From Rhizophagus irregularis (lineage: Eukaryota; Glomeromycota; Glomeromycetes; Glomerales; Glomeraceae), in contig NC_089430.1 in the NCBI RefSeq assembly GCF_026210795.1, positions 5,084,001-5,148,000 on the forward strand: a stretch of 64,000 nucleotides of DNA. The letters are read 5' to 3'. A program made the translations under genes and the position numbers. This document shows positions 23,461 through 34,535 of this stretch, one piece after another. Within the stretch, counting starts at the first letter, position 1, and every line of letters starts with the position of its first letter. The notes under the pieces were generated by a model that was not told the DNA's origin, did not search any database, and saw nothing but the letters and a program-made list of their open reading frames with translations.

Positions 23461-24064
23461 ACGTGGACGAAGCCATTAATGACCAGGATTTAAAAAAAGA
23501 ACGAACTATGGTAAGTTCGTTTCTTTTTTTAAGTTTTTTTTTTATTTTTACTTAAGGGAACGTAATTAACGTTCCCTTTCTTTTTTTTTAGGAAACCTGG
23601 ACGAACGAAGTCATTAAGACGTTAATGACCAGGATTTAAAAAAAAAGAACGAACTATGGTAAGTTCGTTTCTTTTTTTTAGGTTTTTTTTATTTTTACTT
23701 AAGGGAACGTAATTAACGTTCCCTTTCTTTTATTTTTAGGAAACCTGGACGCGAGACGAAGCTGAACGACCAGGATTTAAAAGAACGAACTATGGTAAGT
23801 TCATTTTTTTATTTTTATTTTTATTTTTTACTTTAAGGAACGTAATTAACGTTCCCTTTCCTTTTTTAGTACAAGGACCAGATCCGAACCAGATTCAGAT
23901 CAGATTCAAATCAGATTCAAATGGATCTGAACCAGATTCGGATCAAATTGAACCAGATCTGATCAGATTCGGATCAGATCAGATCTATTAAAATAAAAAT
24001 CAGATCGGATCAGATTTAAGCTAAATCTGGTCTGAACCGATCTGTTAGGAGCACTAACCTCGAC

Positions 24065-24365
24065 TAGTTGTTCTGTTCATCGTTTAATGCTTTCATTTCT
24101 AGCTGTCCATAGTTACTCATCATGTCTACTTCATCAGCAGAAATTCAATTTGAAACATCACATGATTTCGTAAGGATGAACAACAATTAATACTTTTTGC
24201 AATGTGATGAATAACAACTAATACTTTTTTGCAATGTAGGTGTTGAAATTCAAAGTGAAGAAATGAATCAGATTTGTCGTTGCAACACGTGACATGACTA
24301 ATACTTTTTTGTGATGTGGGCATTAAAATTTGAATGAATCGTTGTAATACGTAATATTGTGCCAC
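24065..24365 (-). pseudogene. Relic of a zinc-finger exon (second Plavaka-like copy)
   Basis: The minus strand shows decayed C2H2-like pieces with internal duplication: 'HCKKVLVVIHHIAKS' and 'SSLRNHV', the latter resembling the SLQNHVK helix of the intact finger at 20.7 kb. It lies at the outer flank of the hAT-like element, whose other flank (21250-21312) carries an acidic linker-like reading. Frame breaks are frequent. The assignment is tentative. Confidence 0.35.
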
Positions 24366-24598
24366 AATTTAGTCTTAAAGTAACATCTAGTTAAGTAATT
24401 ACATTAATTATGTTTGTTACAAGTTACACTGGACACTAAGTAAGTATACTAATCATTAGTATACTTGAGTATACTTACGTATAGATAAATCAAGTAGATC
24501 ATCACACATAAGAGTTAAAAAATGATTACTTTTTTTTTCTCACATTCTAATATTTTTTTTTTCTCATTCTCACATTCTAATAATCAATTAATTCTCTC

Positions 24599-24994
24599 TT
24601 GTCAGTCATCTTTTTATCAATGGATAATGACAACAACAAAAATAATAATAATAAAACCAGTGGCAAACGCTCTTTAGATTTTAATAATTTAAAATGCCAA
24701 AACCTACTACTAGATCTAGTACTAGGTCTTAAAGATGTTAGCCTTAATTATTTTTTAAAAAATTTTGAATTACGGCTATAAGATTTTTATAGCCTTAATT
24801 AATTACGGCATATAAAAATTTTGTATTACGACACTTTTTTGAATTACGGCTAACATCTTTACTAGGTCTACTAGATCTACTAGATTGTCAATGAGTAGAT
24901 CTAGTACTAGGTCTACTAGATCTACTAGATTGTCAATGAGTAGATCTAGTACTAGGTCTACTAGATCTACTAGATCGTCAATGAGTATAAATAT
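24599..24994 (+). repeat. Asn-rich ORF start and 45-bp repeat interrupted by a MITE
   Basis: An ATG at 24599 or 24620 opens an Asn/Lys-rich frame (MDNDNNKNNNNKTSGKRS). It runs into 'actaggtcta ctagatctac' repeats. From about 24860 three copies of a 45-bp unit follow, readable on the plus strand as Arg/Ser-rich (TRSTRSTRLSMSRSS). A 128-bp MITE interrupts it. No product is recognised, and it may be the start of a lost gene. Confidence 0.4.
24732..24859. mobile_element. Short TA-flanked MITE (Tc1/mariner-like)
   Basis: Termini AAGATGTTAGCC and GGCTAACATCTT are perfect inverted repeats, each flanked by TA (24730-24731, 24860-24861). Inner arms carry related 'ttaattacggc' words. It splits a 'ctaggtct' repeat. 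It is non-coding. Confidence 0.65.
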
Positions 24995-27200
24995 CACTGG
25001 TCAGAATAGTCCATTTCAGCAAAATTTTAAATTGCCACGAAATTCGGTCTGACATTAGCCGATCAGTACCAAAAAAATCAGCAACTAATTTTATGGACAA
25101 TTTGCACCGTAATGCCTGCCACTCGCAATTAGAAATTGGCAAAGTTTTGGAATTAGTTAAAAAAATTGGCTGTACATATCAATAAAATTTGAACCTGCCA
25201 TGCAAATGAAATTCATTATGAATAATCAACTATTCGTTTAAAAATCGATATTGATTTAATTTGCCGATTTGCAAAAATAAATAAAATCGACCATAATAAT
25301 TTTGACGAAATTTAGCAAATTTAAGTTTTAAAACCAATTTTATTTCGATTGATTTACCAATTATTTTAATTAAATCAATTAAATCACAAAAATTTCCTAC
25401 AAAAATAGTAAAAATTTCCTACGAAAATAATACTAAAATAATACGAAAATAATACTAAAATAATACGAAAATAATACTAAAATAATACGAAATAATACTA
25501 AAATAATAAAAATTTCCTACAAAAATAATATGAAAATAATATGAAAATAAGGCCATGCAAACTTTTAATTTTTTTTTCAAAAATTTTATATGCGAATTTT
25601 TTTTTCAATTTTTAAAAAATTCTCACCTGGCATAGTAATAATATAAAATTTTTTTTTTAAGACTTAACAAAACTGACTTAGCCGGACTATGAAAACCATT
25701 TTTGCCACTTTGTGTCGCCTAATACTAAAATAATAAAAATTTCCTATGAAAATAATACTAAAATAATACGAAAATAATAAAAATTTCCTATAACAATAAT
25801 ACAAAAATAATATGTAAATAATACGTAAACAATACGAAAATAATAAGAAATAATACTAAATTAATAAAAATTTCTTACGAAAATAAAAAAATTCAATCCA
25901 CAATTCCACAAAAAATCCCATAATTTTCAAAAAAAATCCAAAAAAAACTGACAAATTTACAATCTAAAATTCGAAAAAAAAAGTTAGTATAATAAAAACT
26001 CAAACAAAAATTAAAGTACAAATTTATACCATTTGTCTGTTTCATCTTCTGTTTCTGGCGATTCTTTCACTCCCATTGGTTCCGATTCTTCCACTCCCGT
26101 TGGTTCTGATTCTTCCATTCCCATTGGTTCTGAATCTTCTATTACCACTATTTCATCCATCTCTGCCGACATTTCCGCATCTTCCGCCATTATTAGATTC
26201 TCCATCATTTGAATTGGCGTCTCCAGCTCAGAAAAGTCAGTATCGGTGGCGTATTCTGCTCCACATAGGTCTAATTTGGAGCACCTCGTAAATGACGAGA
26301 GATGATATTATATATCTCATCGTCATAATTTCGCGTTCGTATCAATTGTGCAGATTGAAGAGAGAAAGCATGTTGGTTCAAGACATTTTGTAATAAATCT
26401 ATTAACTATTATTAGAAAAAAAATCAATCCTATTACGAAAAAAATAAAACAAATAAAAAATAAAAAATAAAAAATGCGACAAATAAGTTATCGAACCTCT
26501 TCAGATCTCCAAGACAGATTATAAACATTGATATGTTTTTTACCGTCTGGTTGCTCTTCATCCGATTCAGCATACTCTGGAGAGTGATATCAGTTGTCAC
26601 TTAAAACATTCAAAAGTTCTTTTCAATCATAATTCTCCAGTTTTTCGTCATTTTTGTCGAAAAGTGATTTTGCACCTTTAACTTGACGTGTCTTTTCTAT
26701 ATTTAAAGTTTCGATGAATGATGAGATTTTTTTTTTTGAAATAATAAAGAAATTATTTACCTCATTTATCCGATTGTTTCGATGTAGACGGCAATTATCT
26801 TTATCTAAAGTGCCACGTTGTTTATATAACAAGCGCACTCTGCGATATTTATGTAAAGCGGAGAGCCAAGACTTGACTTGCCTGTATCGTGGAGTATACC
26901 TTGGCTTCATCGCTTCAATTAGTCAAGGTATAACCTGTCAAAGAATTTCATCATTCGACTTACTGGTAAACTTTTCATCGTATTTTAATTCTAGTTTAAT
27001 CGGAAAAGTTTTTAGAATCGTCTTCATCTCAGCCTAAATTGTACAAAATATTGGTTTAGTAAGCGTTAAAAGCATACATTGAAAGAGGATTTTGGACGAA
27101 CCCTAACTTCTTCTTCATCTACTTCCATTTCATCTTCAGAATCGTGCACAAGATTTTTTCCTTTCCTATGCTTTGTTAGTCATTGATTCTCTTCAAATTC
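24995..27200. mobile_element. Truncated CACTG-ended TNP2-type element, copy 3
   Basis: CACTGGTCAGAATAGTCC at 24995 closely resembles the right terminus (reverse complement) of the 30490-38894 element, CACTGGTCGAAATAGTCC. Subterminal AT-rich repeats (aataatacgaaaataatact) fill 25375-25560 and 25730-25880. A degraded accessory gene follows, in the orientation expected relative to this end. No transposase gene or second terminus is visible; the element is lost beyond about 27200. Confidence 0.6.
26011..27200 (-). pseudogene. Coiled-coil accessory (TNPA-like) gene, copy 3
   Basis: Minus-strand blocks align in order with the intact copy at 35.5-38.1 kb. They are an acidic end of the zipper exon (about 27170-27060), 'AEMKTILKTF' (about 27035), 'KSWLSALHKYRRVRLLYKQRG' followed by 'NNRINEV' (26880-26765), 'SPEYAESDEEQPDGKKHINV' with 'NLSWRSEE' (26590-26497), and 'NVLNQHAFSL' with 'RNYDDEIYN' (about 26400-26280). 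An acidic tail with a 10-aa repeat (EESEPTGV/MGV) ends at 26011. Several in-frame stops occur (near 26950 and 26275). It is a relic. Confidence 0.7.
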
Positions 27201-27249
27201 GATATCTTGAAGGTCAGATAAATATCAGTGATGCAAGCCGTTGTTTTCC

Positions 27250-27560
27250 TGACTACATCAGGAATTTAAACACGGCATAATGTTCCGTAAGTTTACAGAT
27301 TTTCATAAAATTACGTACATTTACGGCATAATGTTCCGTAGATTTACGGATTTCCGTAAATCTACGTAATTTTACGATCGAAATATTCCGAAATAATACA
27401 GGATCGTAAATGTTCCGAAGCATTATGATCGAAATATTCCGAAATAATACATGATCGTAAATGTTCCGAAGCATTACGGTCAAAATATTCCGTAATAATA
27501 CGTGATCGCAAATGTTTCGAAACATCTTTACTGAAACTTGGGGTTATTCGGCGACATCGA
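27250..27560. repeat. CGTAAA/CGAAATATT-type repeat with a perfect hairpin
   Basis: Units of about 64-68 bp share 'gatcgaaatattccgaaata' and 'cgtaaatgttccgaagcatta'. At 27337-27366 there is a perfect 14-bp stem (CGTAGATTTACGGA/TCCGTAAATCTACG) with a 2-nt loop. Similar words build the separate array at 44220-44860. Non-coding. Confidence 0.6.
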
Positions 27561-27599
27561 TTCGACATCGAAATTACATCAAAATTACAACACATCGAT

Positions 27600-28000
27600 G
27601 TCTTAAAAATATTATAACAAAAATCGAATTGATGACGTTAAGTTAGTTTTTACTGGATCGATGTGATATCGATTCACCATAACATCGCAGGAATATCATT
27701 CTGACAATGATATGACATATAATTTGATATTATATCTATATCATATTAATATAAGGCTGATATCAGAATAACATTTGTTAGAATATTTTTCATAAATAAA
27801 ACATTTAATTGATGTTATAACTGCAACATAGTGATATGAAATTAACATCAAAATAACATTAATAAAATATTGAATTAATATCATAACTGCATCATAATGG
27901 TACGGATTAAAGTATTTAATTGATATCATATAATGATCTTAATAACAATATTATAACATTAAAATGATACTAAAATGATATTTTATTGATATAAAAATTT
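27600..28000. repeat. Degenerate 'taattgatatcataa' repeats
   Basis: Loose repeats of 'aacatttaattgatgttataactgc' and 'attgatatcata' spaced about 60 bp apart fill 27690-27990. The region is AT-rich and no gene is visible. Confidence 0.4.
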
Positions 28001-28291
28001 CTTTTATTTATTAAATTTTTTTAAATTACATTCAACTCATCATATCAATTGATTGAATGGATTTGAATATATTTTTTTGAAAAGACATGAAATACATTTA
28101 CAATTTACTAATGGTAATTCCCGATATAATAATTAAAATTGGACTCGTAAAAGAGGATGACCAACTTTGATTTGATTATTATGGTTAAATAAAAGACATC
28201 ATGATGTTGGATGTGAAGCAAACGTCATTCATTAGTGCTGTTATTAATTATTACAAATTACAAAATACTTATAATTTTTGTTTCATACCTG

Positions 28292-28815
28292 CTATATTTT
28301 ACACGCTAAATAATAACAAGATATGCTCACATGCTTCACCCGATACCTAAAAAAAAAAAAAAAAGAACAGTTAGAAACCGTCCATAATAATAAACAAAAT
28401 AAAAAAAATAAAAATTCGTACCGAATCTTTAGTTTTTTCCGTTCCTCAGAATCCACCTGAACCTATAAAAAAAAGGAACGGTTAGTGACCGTTCCATAAT
28501 ATTAAAAAAAAAAAAAAAACTAAACCATTCATTCATTAATAGTTCAAAATATATCAGACTATTTTTGATCACCTGATATCGCCTATGTTTAAAATACTGC
28601 GGTAAAACACTAAAAACATCACCAGAAGATTAAATGTTGAATCGATTGACCTTCTACTATTCTGTTGTATTTCAATCAAATAAGGTTTAACAATATGATT
28701 CATAACATAATTGAAACTTGACAATTTTTAAAGAAACAATAAATACATACTTACGTGTAAAGTTTATTCACAAAGGCGGTCTGTATTTTACGAGCTTCAG
28801 CCACGAAGTATTCCT
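28292..28815 (-). CDS. Small multi-exon gene fragment with hairpin introns
   Basis: On the minus strand an exon-like block 28815-28756 (EYFVAEARKIQTAF...) follows TTAG and precedes GTAAGTATG. Further on, TTTTTTTATAG precedes a 41-nt exon (28462-28422, VQVDSEERKKLKI), then a 75-nt intron (28421-28347, GTACGA...TTTTAG). The next exon continues in frame (YRVKHVSISCYY) to a stop at 28292. The link between the first and second blocks does not give an obvious continuous phase, so exons may be missing. No family is recognised. Its introns share the hairpin branch-point design of the arrays. Confidence 0.35.
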
Positions 28816-28819
28816 AAGT

Positions 28820-30489
28820 ACGTAAACGCACATAAAAGTGATAAAACATTCTTATAGGTAATTTAATTATTTTGAAAGATGCTACAAAATGTAAAAAAAG
28901 GAACGTTATCATTGATTGTCAAACACCAAGTATCAAACGTCTATATATCTAAGCTAGCTAATATTACAAGAGATGGCTACAAAATATGCAAAAAAAAGCG
29001 CTCGCCTCAGAATTACTAAAATTAATTTAGAGAAGTCTTCTCTGTTTTACACATTTTCATTTTGAGAGGTCGGCCAGTTAAGATTTCCCGATATTAGTCT
29101 TATCAGTCTCTGGCAATCCACTTAACTTGATATTTCAATTATAAATTAAGTCTGACGGTGCTACATAATAATTACAATCATAAGTAAATTCCTGACCTTC
29201 AAAATTAAACGTGTTCAGCTGGTTATATATTATATATAATTAATATTGTATTTTTACAGCAGTCACAATAATATAATAATCAATAGCTGACCGTTATGTT
29301 TAGTACCTTACAACAGCAAGCCAAAAGATCCATGTGGTAAAACACGTATTTAGTATTTGCGCACCTATTTAATAGCTCTATCTAATAAACCATTATTATT
29401 TAATATAAAGTTTCTTCGTATTACTATAACATATATAATAAAATATTAAAAATCACTTAACAAAATGTTTTTGATAAATTTTGATAAAAAATAAGCTTTG
29501 CGTTCAAAAGAAAAACACCAGAACGCATTTTTGAAAAATAGAAAAATAAACAAATCGTATATATTTAAGTAGCTATTTTTAGATGCATATGGCAACTGAT
29601 TTTTTATTGGTCAATTTTTAAATTCAAATCATATATATTTGAGTAGCTATTTTTAGGTGCATATGACAACTGATTTTTTATTGGTCAATTTTTAAATTGC
29701 GAATCTTAGCTTATAGTTGGGTTTCTTCTGAAAGATATATAGTGTTGTAGGTTTAAGTATAATTGTAGATGCAACTCCCGGAAGATAGAATAATGTGGTA
29801 TCAGCATATTTTTTGTTGATGTCGACATATTATATATTGGTCGTTGAAGCAAGCATCTTTGGCAGCAATTTTGATTTTATCTGAGTGCCAGCATTATTTA
29901 TGCTAATGGGATTATGATTGTATTTTTTTTTACCATAACAGATAATTCTTTGATGAAGAAACCGTGGAGCAGTAGGCAAAATTTTCGTAGGGGTGGTATT
30001 TGTTGATGTAAAAGGTGACCATTTGTTATAAAACAAATATGATTTTTGAAAGGATTTTATCTGTTCTTCATATGGCTTTTGGATGTTGGATTGCAGCTTT
30101 CGTACTTCAAAGAAAAGAGCTATTTGATCGAACGATCAAAGCCATACTCACGATTGCAGGATTTCTTTAAAGTTTCCACAAGTGAACTAAAATTGTTAAT
30201 TGAATATATTTTAGGTTCACAAGCTTCTTCTTTCTGAAATTTTCGCATCCTTCTGCATCTTATATTCATTTTTTCATTTCTATTATTATATTAGGTTTAT
30301 CTTGGTGAACTGGTCGGTTTCTCAGGCGGACTTTTATTTTTAGCATAGTACTAGATTTACTGCAGATGTTTTTGTGGATTTTATTATTATTAATATTAGA
30401 ATTAAATATTAATACCGGAAAAATCTGGTTCAACATGTTATTATTGTAATAACTGAGGGATGGTTTCTGCAATTCTGCATAAAGAATTC
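28820..30489. other. Intergenic region with a 72-bp direct repeat
   Basis: 29556-29700 holds two adjacent copies of a block of about 72 bp that includes 'gcaactgattttttattggt' (one copy has 'gacaactg'). Minor open frames at 29830-30036 (minus), 30046-30237 (plus) and 30266-30505 (minus) have no recognisable motif and are left unannotated. Confidence 0.45.
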
Positions 30490-30629
30490 CACTGGTCGAA
30501 ATCAAAAAAATCGGACATATGGAAAATCAGCTAAAAATCAGACCAAAATCGACTGACATTACAAATCGGCACATCTGATTGATGCCAATCGGACAATTTA
30601 ATGAAAATCCAGAAAAAAATCATCATATT

Positions 30630-31150
30630 TGATTGACGGCTGATTGATGCTAGTTGAAATCAAAAAAAAAATCAGACAAATGGCAAATCAACCTAAAATT
30701 TGCCCAATATTCAAATATGTACTTCCAATTTATGGAAAATTGACAATTCAATAAAAATTCAATAAAAATTCGATAAAAATCCAGAAAAAAATCATTATAT
30801 TTGATTGACGGCTGATTGATGCTGGTTGAAATCAAAAAAAAAATCAGACAAATGGCAAATCAACCTAAAATTTGCCCAATATTCAAATATGTACTTCCAA
30901 TTTATGGAAAATTGACAATTCAATAAAAATTCAATAAAAATTCAATAAAAATCCAGAAAAAAATCATTATATTTGATTGACGGCTGATTGATGCTGGTTG
31001 ACAAAATGACAAATCAACCTAAAATTTACCCAATATTCAAATATGTACTTCCGATTTATGGAAAATTGATAATTCAATAAAAATTCAATAAAAATTCAAT
31101 AAAAATTCGGCAAAAAATCATTATATTTGATTGACGGCTGATTGATACAA
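30630..31150. repeat. Left subterminal direct repeats (about 172 bp)
   Basis: 'gattgacggctgattgatgc' recurs at about 30631, 30804, 30976 and 31129. The units also share 'caaatatgtacttccaattt' and runs of 'aattcaataaaa'. Such subterminal repeats are typical transposase or accessory-protein binding regions in CACTA elements (known family trait). Confidence 0.8.
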
Positions 31151-31279
31151 AAAAAGTCATCAAAATTAACTTTTGAAAAACATGATTTGTCATTAAAATT
31201 CAGAAATTCGGAAAAATCAACACCAAATTTATAGTCAATTACTCAATTTATTATAAATTTATGTCTAAAACTTATAAGT

Positions 31280-34200
31280 TTATAATTGGTATTTTCTACT
31301 AATTGGATTTACGGCTAAATACTCTCTTGCATTTTGCCGGTTTGAGATTTGGTAACTTACTGGTACAAATCTACCTAAAATATGATGCACAGGTATTATA
31401 CAATCACGACTTATTGGATAAAATTCGGTATTCCACAACTCAACATTACAAATTTCATCACTGCTGAAATAGTATCGAATATTGGTTGAATTTGCGTGTT
31501 TATACCAACGAACGTATGCTAGAAAATGTTCGACGGAACCATCCGGAAAGTCTACTACGTGAGTAAAATAATACTGAATTTGACCTGGGTAGGTGTCGAC
31601 ATCTTCATCATCCGTAATAAATTTCGCTAAGACGTACGAACTTTTTACATGTCTTAACGATAATGATGATCCAAAGACTTCTGAACCAATCCGACACCTT
31701 CCAAATTGGTTAATTTTGACCCTAATTATTATATCGTTATCTAAACCTTCTACAAGAGGCCTCCGAAATCCAAATGATTCGTAAGTCGCATTGTAATATT
31801 CGACCATTAAATTTAACATTTCACTTGAAAGTAGTATATTATGAGATACCGGCTTAAGAAATTCACCTGGGAAGCCTTCTTTGCCAGAAATCTGTGAATC
31901 TTTAATATTTTGTGAATTCAGCCAAAATCGATGCATCTCATCTGACGAAAATTCATCAGTAACTGAAAGGGACCCGATAGTACGCTGACTGTTTAGCAAT
32001 TCAAGACCTTTTACTTCGATACCTGAACTTATGATATTTTCGATTTGTTTATCAAACATTAATCGACGCATAAGTTCAGACTCAATTTTCCTGTTGCTGT
32101 TTGGTAACGAACCTAAAAGTGCGAAATCAATAAATTATAAGCTAATATTGAAATCGTTAAAATCGTTAAAAAATCGTTAACGGATATTTACCTAAAATAC
32201 CGTTCATACGTTCGAAAGAGAAACACCAGAACGCATATAATGGTCCATAATCAGATGAGCAATCACGCAAATGCAGAGAAAGATGAAGATTCGGTGTGAT
32301 CTTATCTCTGCCGTGGTGATTCTCAATGAGCTTGACTATTTCGATAAGACTTCTATGGGCTTCATCCACCAAATTAGATTCTAGAATCCGATTTACCAAA
32401 ATCGAACAAACCCTGACAAAATGATTCAGGATTCTTCTATCTACGTCTGAAAGGTGTTCCCAAAGTGATACAGTTGAATAAATTGTAAAGAATATTCGCC
32501 ACTGATCGGCCGTAAAATTGGTGAATCCCTCTCCACTATGAATTTTTCCTGGAATTCGACCTAAATCGGATGGTATCTGAAACTCGTCCATCTTTTTCTG
32601 AATTTTGTTCAAAGAATTTGGTGTCAAAATACCCCCATCGATCCAAATTCGTTTTACTATCCACTTCGCAATGCCCAGAAATAAGCAATGCATTGGATCG
32701 ACTGTAATAAATCTAATAGGGTCAAAATATGATAGACGCAACAATTCGGACCATCTAACGCCAGTTTCTTTGACGAAGCGCTTTCTAGCAGCGTCTGAGT
32801 TGCATCTTCGCCAACCTAATGCGTTTTGCCGGTGCTCATTCGAATCTCGAGCAGAATACCCTACATCATCCATTCCAGCAAAATTATGCTGCCCATTTTC
32901 ATAATTTGCTTTTTTCTCACACCTGTGACATGAAACTAAGGCAGAAACATGACCGCAAATTTTTCTTGCGGCGGGAATGTCACATGATACTAAGATTAAA
33001 GCGCCACGAACTCTCTTTCCATTTTCGCATTCATAAGTACGATTTAGTGTTAACCCAGCCCAGAGTGTTTCCAATTCGTTAACTATTGGTGCTAAATAGT
33101 GGTTCACTTTATGTAGGCTGACCTCCTTTGGCCCAGGTAAAATGCCAAGAGTCAATAAATTTTCACGTCTAAATCGGATATCGCGTGGCAAATTGCATAT
33201 AGCGGCGTATATGACACCGATACTATAAATGGTACTATCATATGGCTGAAACCAATCAAGATTCAGCATCAAGCCAAGATGAGAATCGGCTACTTCGCTT
33301 CTGAAAAAATTTGGCGAATCTTCATTGTCTGATTCTTTAAAATTCTTCCACACTTGCCCATCATATATATCGGTCAAAATATTATCAAAATTCGACCGAT
33401 TAGCCCAATGTCGGAGAGAATTTTCAAACCCAGGCCGACAAAACATAGTGGCAAGTTGTTGATTGATTCCAGCAAACGGATACATTAAATTAGGTCGTAT
33501 TATTGTTTGATTTGTCGATGCGCTAATTTTTTCAGACAATGCCGTATTGCAAAGACGTGATCTGCGAACTGAAGAATTGGGAAATTCTATGTGTTGACAT
33601 TTCATTATAGCAGGATTGTCCTCTTGTTTGAAATCTACCACTTCCTCTTTTTTATACAATTTGTGACATTTCGGACAAGGTACAAAACTATGAAATTGGT
33701 CATTTAATCCAAGCTTCTTTCTTGTTAAGTAAAGCGAATCTGGGAAATCATTAAAATCGTCACTACTGAACTCGCACAGGGCCAATTTCATAAATTTTAT
33801 TAGAGTCTCAGTAGCTGTCTCTGCGATATTGAATCTTGTTCGAAAGTTCATTATCCAAAGTAAAATCCATAAAAATCGATCATAATTCGATTCTAAATAT
33901 GGTGGGTTTTGAAATGGTTCATAACTAGGTGGTGAATAGTCTTCAAAAATTTCAGAAATTCCAGAAATTGGATCATTATCTGATTCACTGCCTATAGACA
34001 ATGTATCACTGTAGATATCTTCCTCTGTAGTATATTCGGATGATGATGAATCTTCTGGATCTTCTGAAATTTCCGGACGATTTGTATACTTTCTTGCACG
34101 TTGTCGAGGTAAGAAGTTAAATTCGACATCTTGATGTTCATCATCAACATCATCTTGATTACTGTTATCTGATTTTTCCGATTCTTGTCTAATAGATTCA

Positions 34201-34535
34201 TCAATCATTCGTCCAGCTAAAGCGGGTATTGATGTTTCACCTATTTCAAGTTGACGAACTTGAGACGAAATTGTACCTTGCGAATCTTGGTATTCTTGAT
34301 ATCTAGAATCGTGAATTTCTTTTGTGCGAGAATCCACCAAGTTGCCATCACAATCAGGACAATTACAAACTACTAGTTTTCTTTTATTACTTGTTGGTCT
34401 AGCAGAAGATACTATTTCTTCGTTTATTATACCAGAAATTGATCTATTTCTACGAGTAGAAGATGGCTGATTTGAAGGTGATTCTTCATCATCAAGATCG
34501 TCAAGTATACTAGAGACTGACCTTTTTCTGCTCAT
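31280..34535 (-). CDS. TNP2-like CACTA transposase (about 1058 aa, two exons)
   Basis: Exon 1 is 34535-32192 and exon 2 is 32112-31280. The intron 32191-32113 (GTAAAT...CTTTTAG) restores FERMNGILG|SLPNSN, matching copy 1. The order is a Ser/Arg-rich N-terminus, CNCPDCDG (about residues 56-63), an acidic region (120-230), CPKCHKLY (about 285) with MKCQH, then LDWFQPYDSTIYS with D427. 'LGILPGPKEV', 'CGHVSALVSCHRCEK', VDPMHCLFLGIAKW with D613 and FERMNGILG with E775 follow. D427/D613/E775 are my candidates for the DDE triad. It would bind the element ends and cut in the nucleus. Start chosen as the first ATG giving the basic N-terminus shared with copy 1. No break seen. Confidence 0.88.

Larger units (their letters stand above)
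21560..23870 (+). repeat. Intron-like tandem array C (seven units, split by an LTR)
   Basis: Intron-like blocks are 21578-21648, 21707-21787, 21847-21928, 21987-22066, 23511-23591, 23659-23739 and 23795-23869 (71-82 nt). Between them, exon-like blocks of 55-67 nt start GAAACCTGGACG (GAAGCCTGGATG in one) and end ACTATG. Nearly every intron starts GTAAGT (one GTGAGT) and ends in a T-run plus AG. Each carries a hairpin, mostly with arms AAGGGAACGT and ACGTTCCCTT and a 5-nt loop AATTA, so loop plus arm reads ATTAAC. The stem sequence differs from arrays A and B while the layout is the same. Confidence 0.8.
21321..24056. mobile_element. hAT-like non-autonomous element
   Basis: The termini are TAGTGCTCC and GGAGCACTA (perfect 9-bp TIR). 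They are flanked by 8-bp near-identical repeats ACCTCTAC (21313-21320) and ACCTCGAC (24057-24064), the TSD length of hAT elements. Both ends carry dense GATCTGATC/GGATCAGAT subterminal repeats (21333-21520 and 23876-24046). The interior is array C of intron-like units, interrupted by a solo LTR. No transposase is encoded. The insertion lies in a zinc-finger/acidic Plavaka-like relic. Confidence 0.8.

Noticed and set aside
30046-30505. Small open frames left of the second CACTA element
   Set aside because: No recognisable motif, splice site or conserved copy in the window.
32605-33082. Plus-strand open frames opposite the transposase
   Set aside because: They lie wholly antisense to conserved transposase motifs and have no motif of their own.
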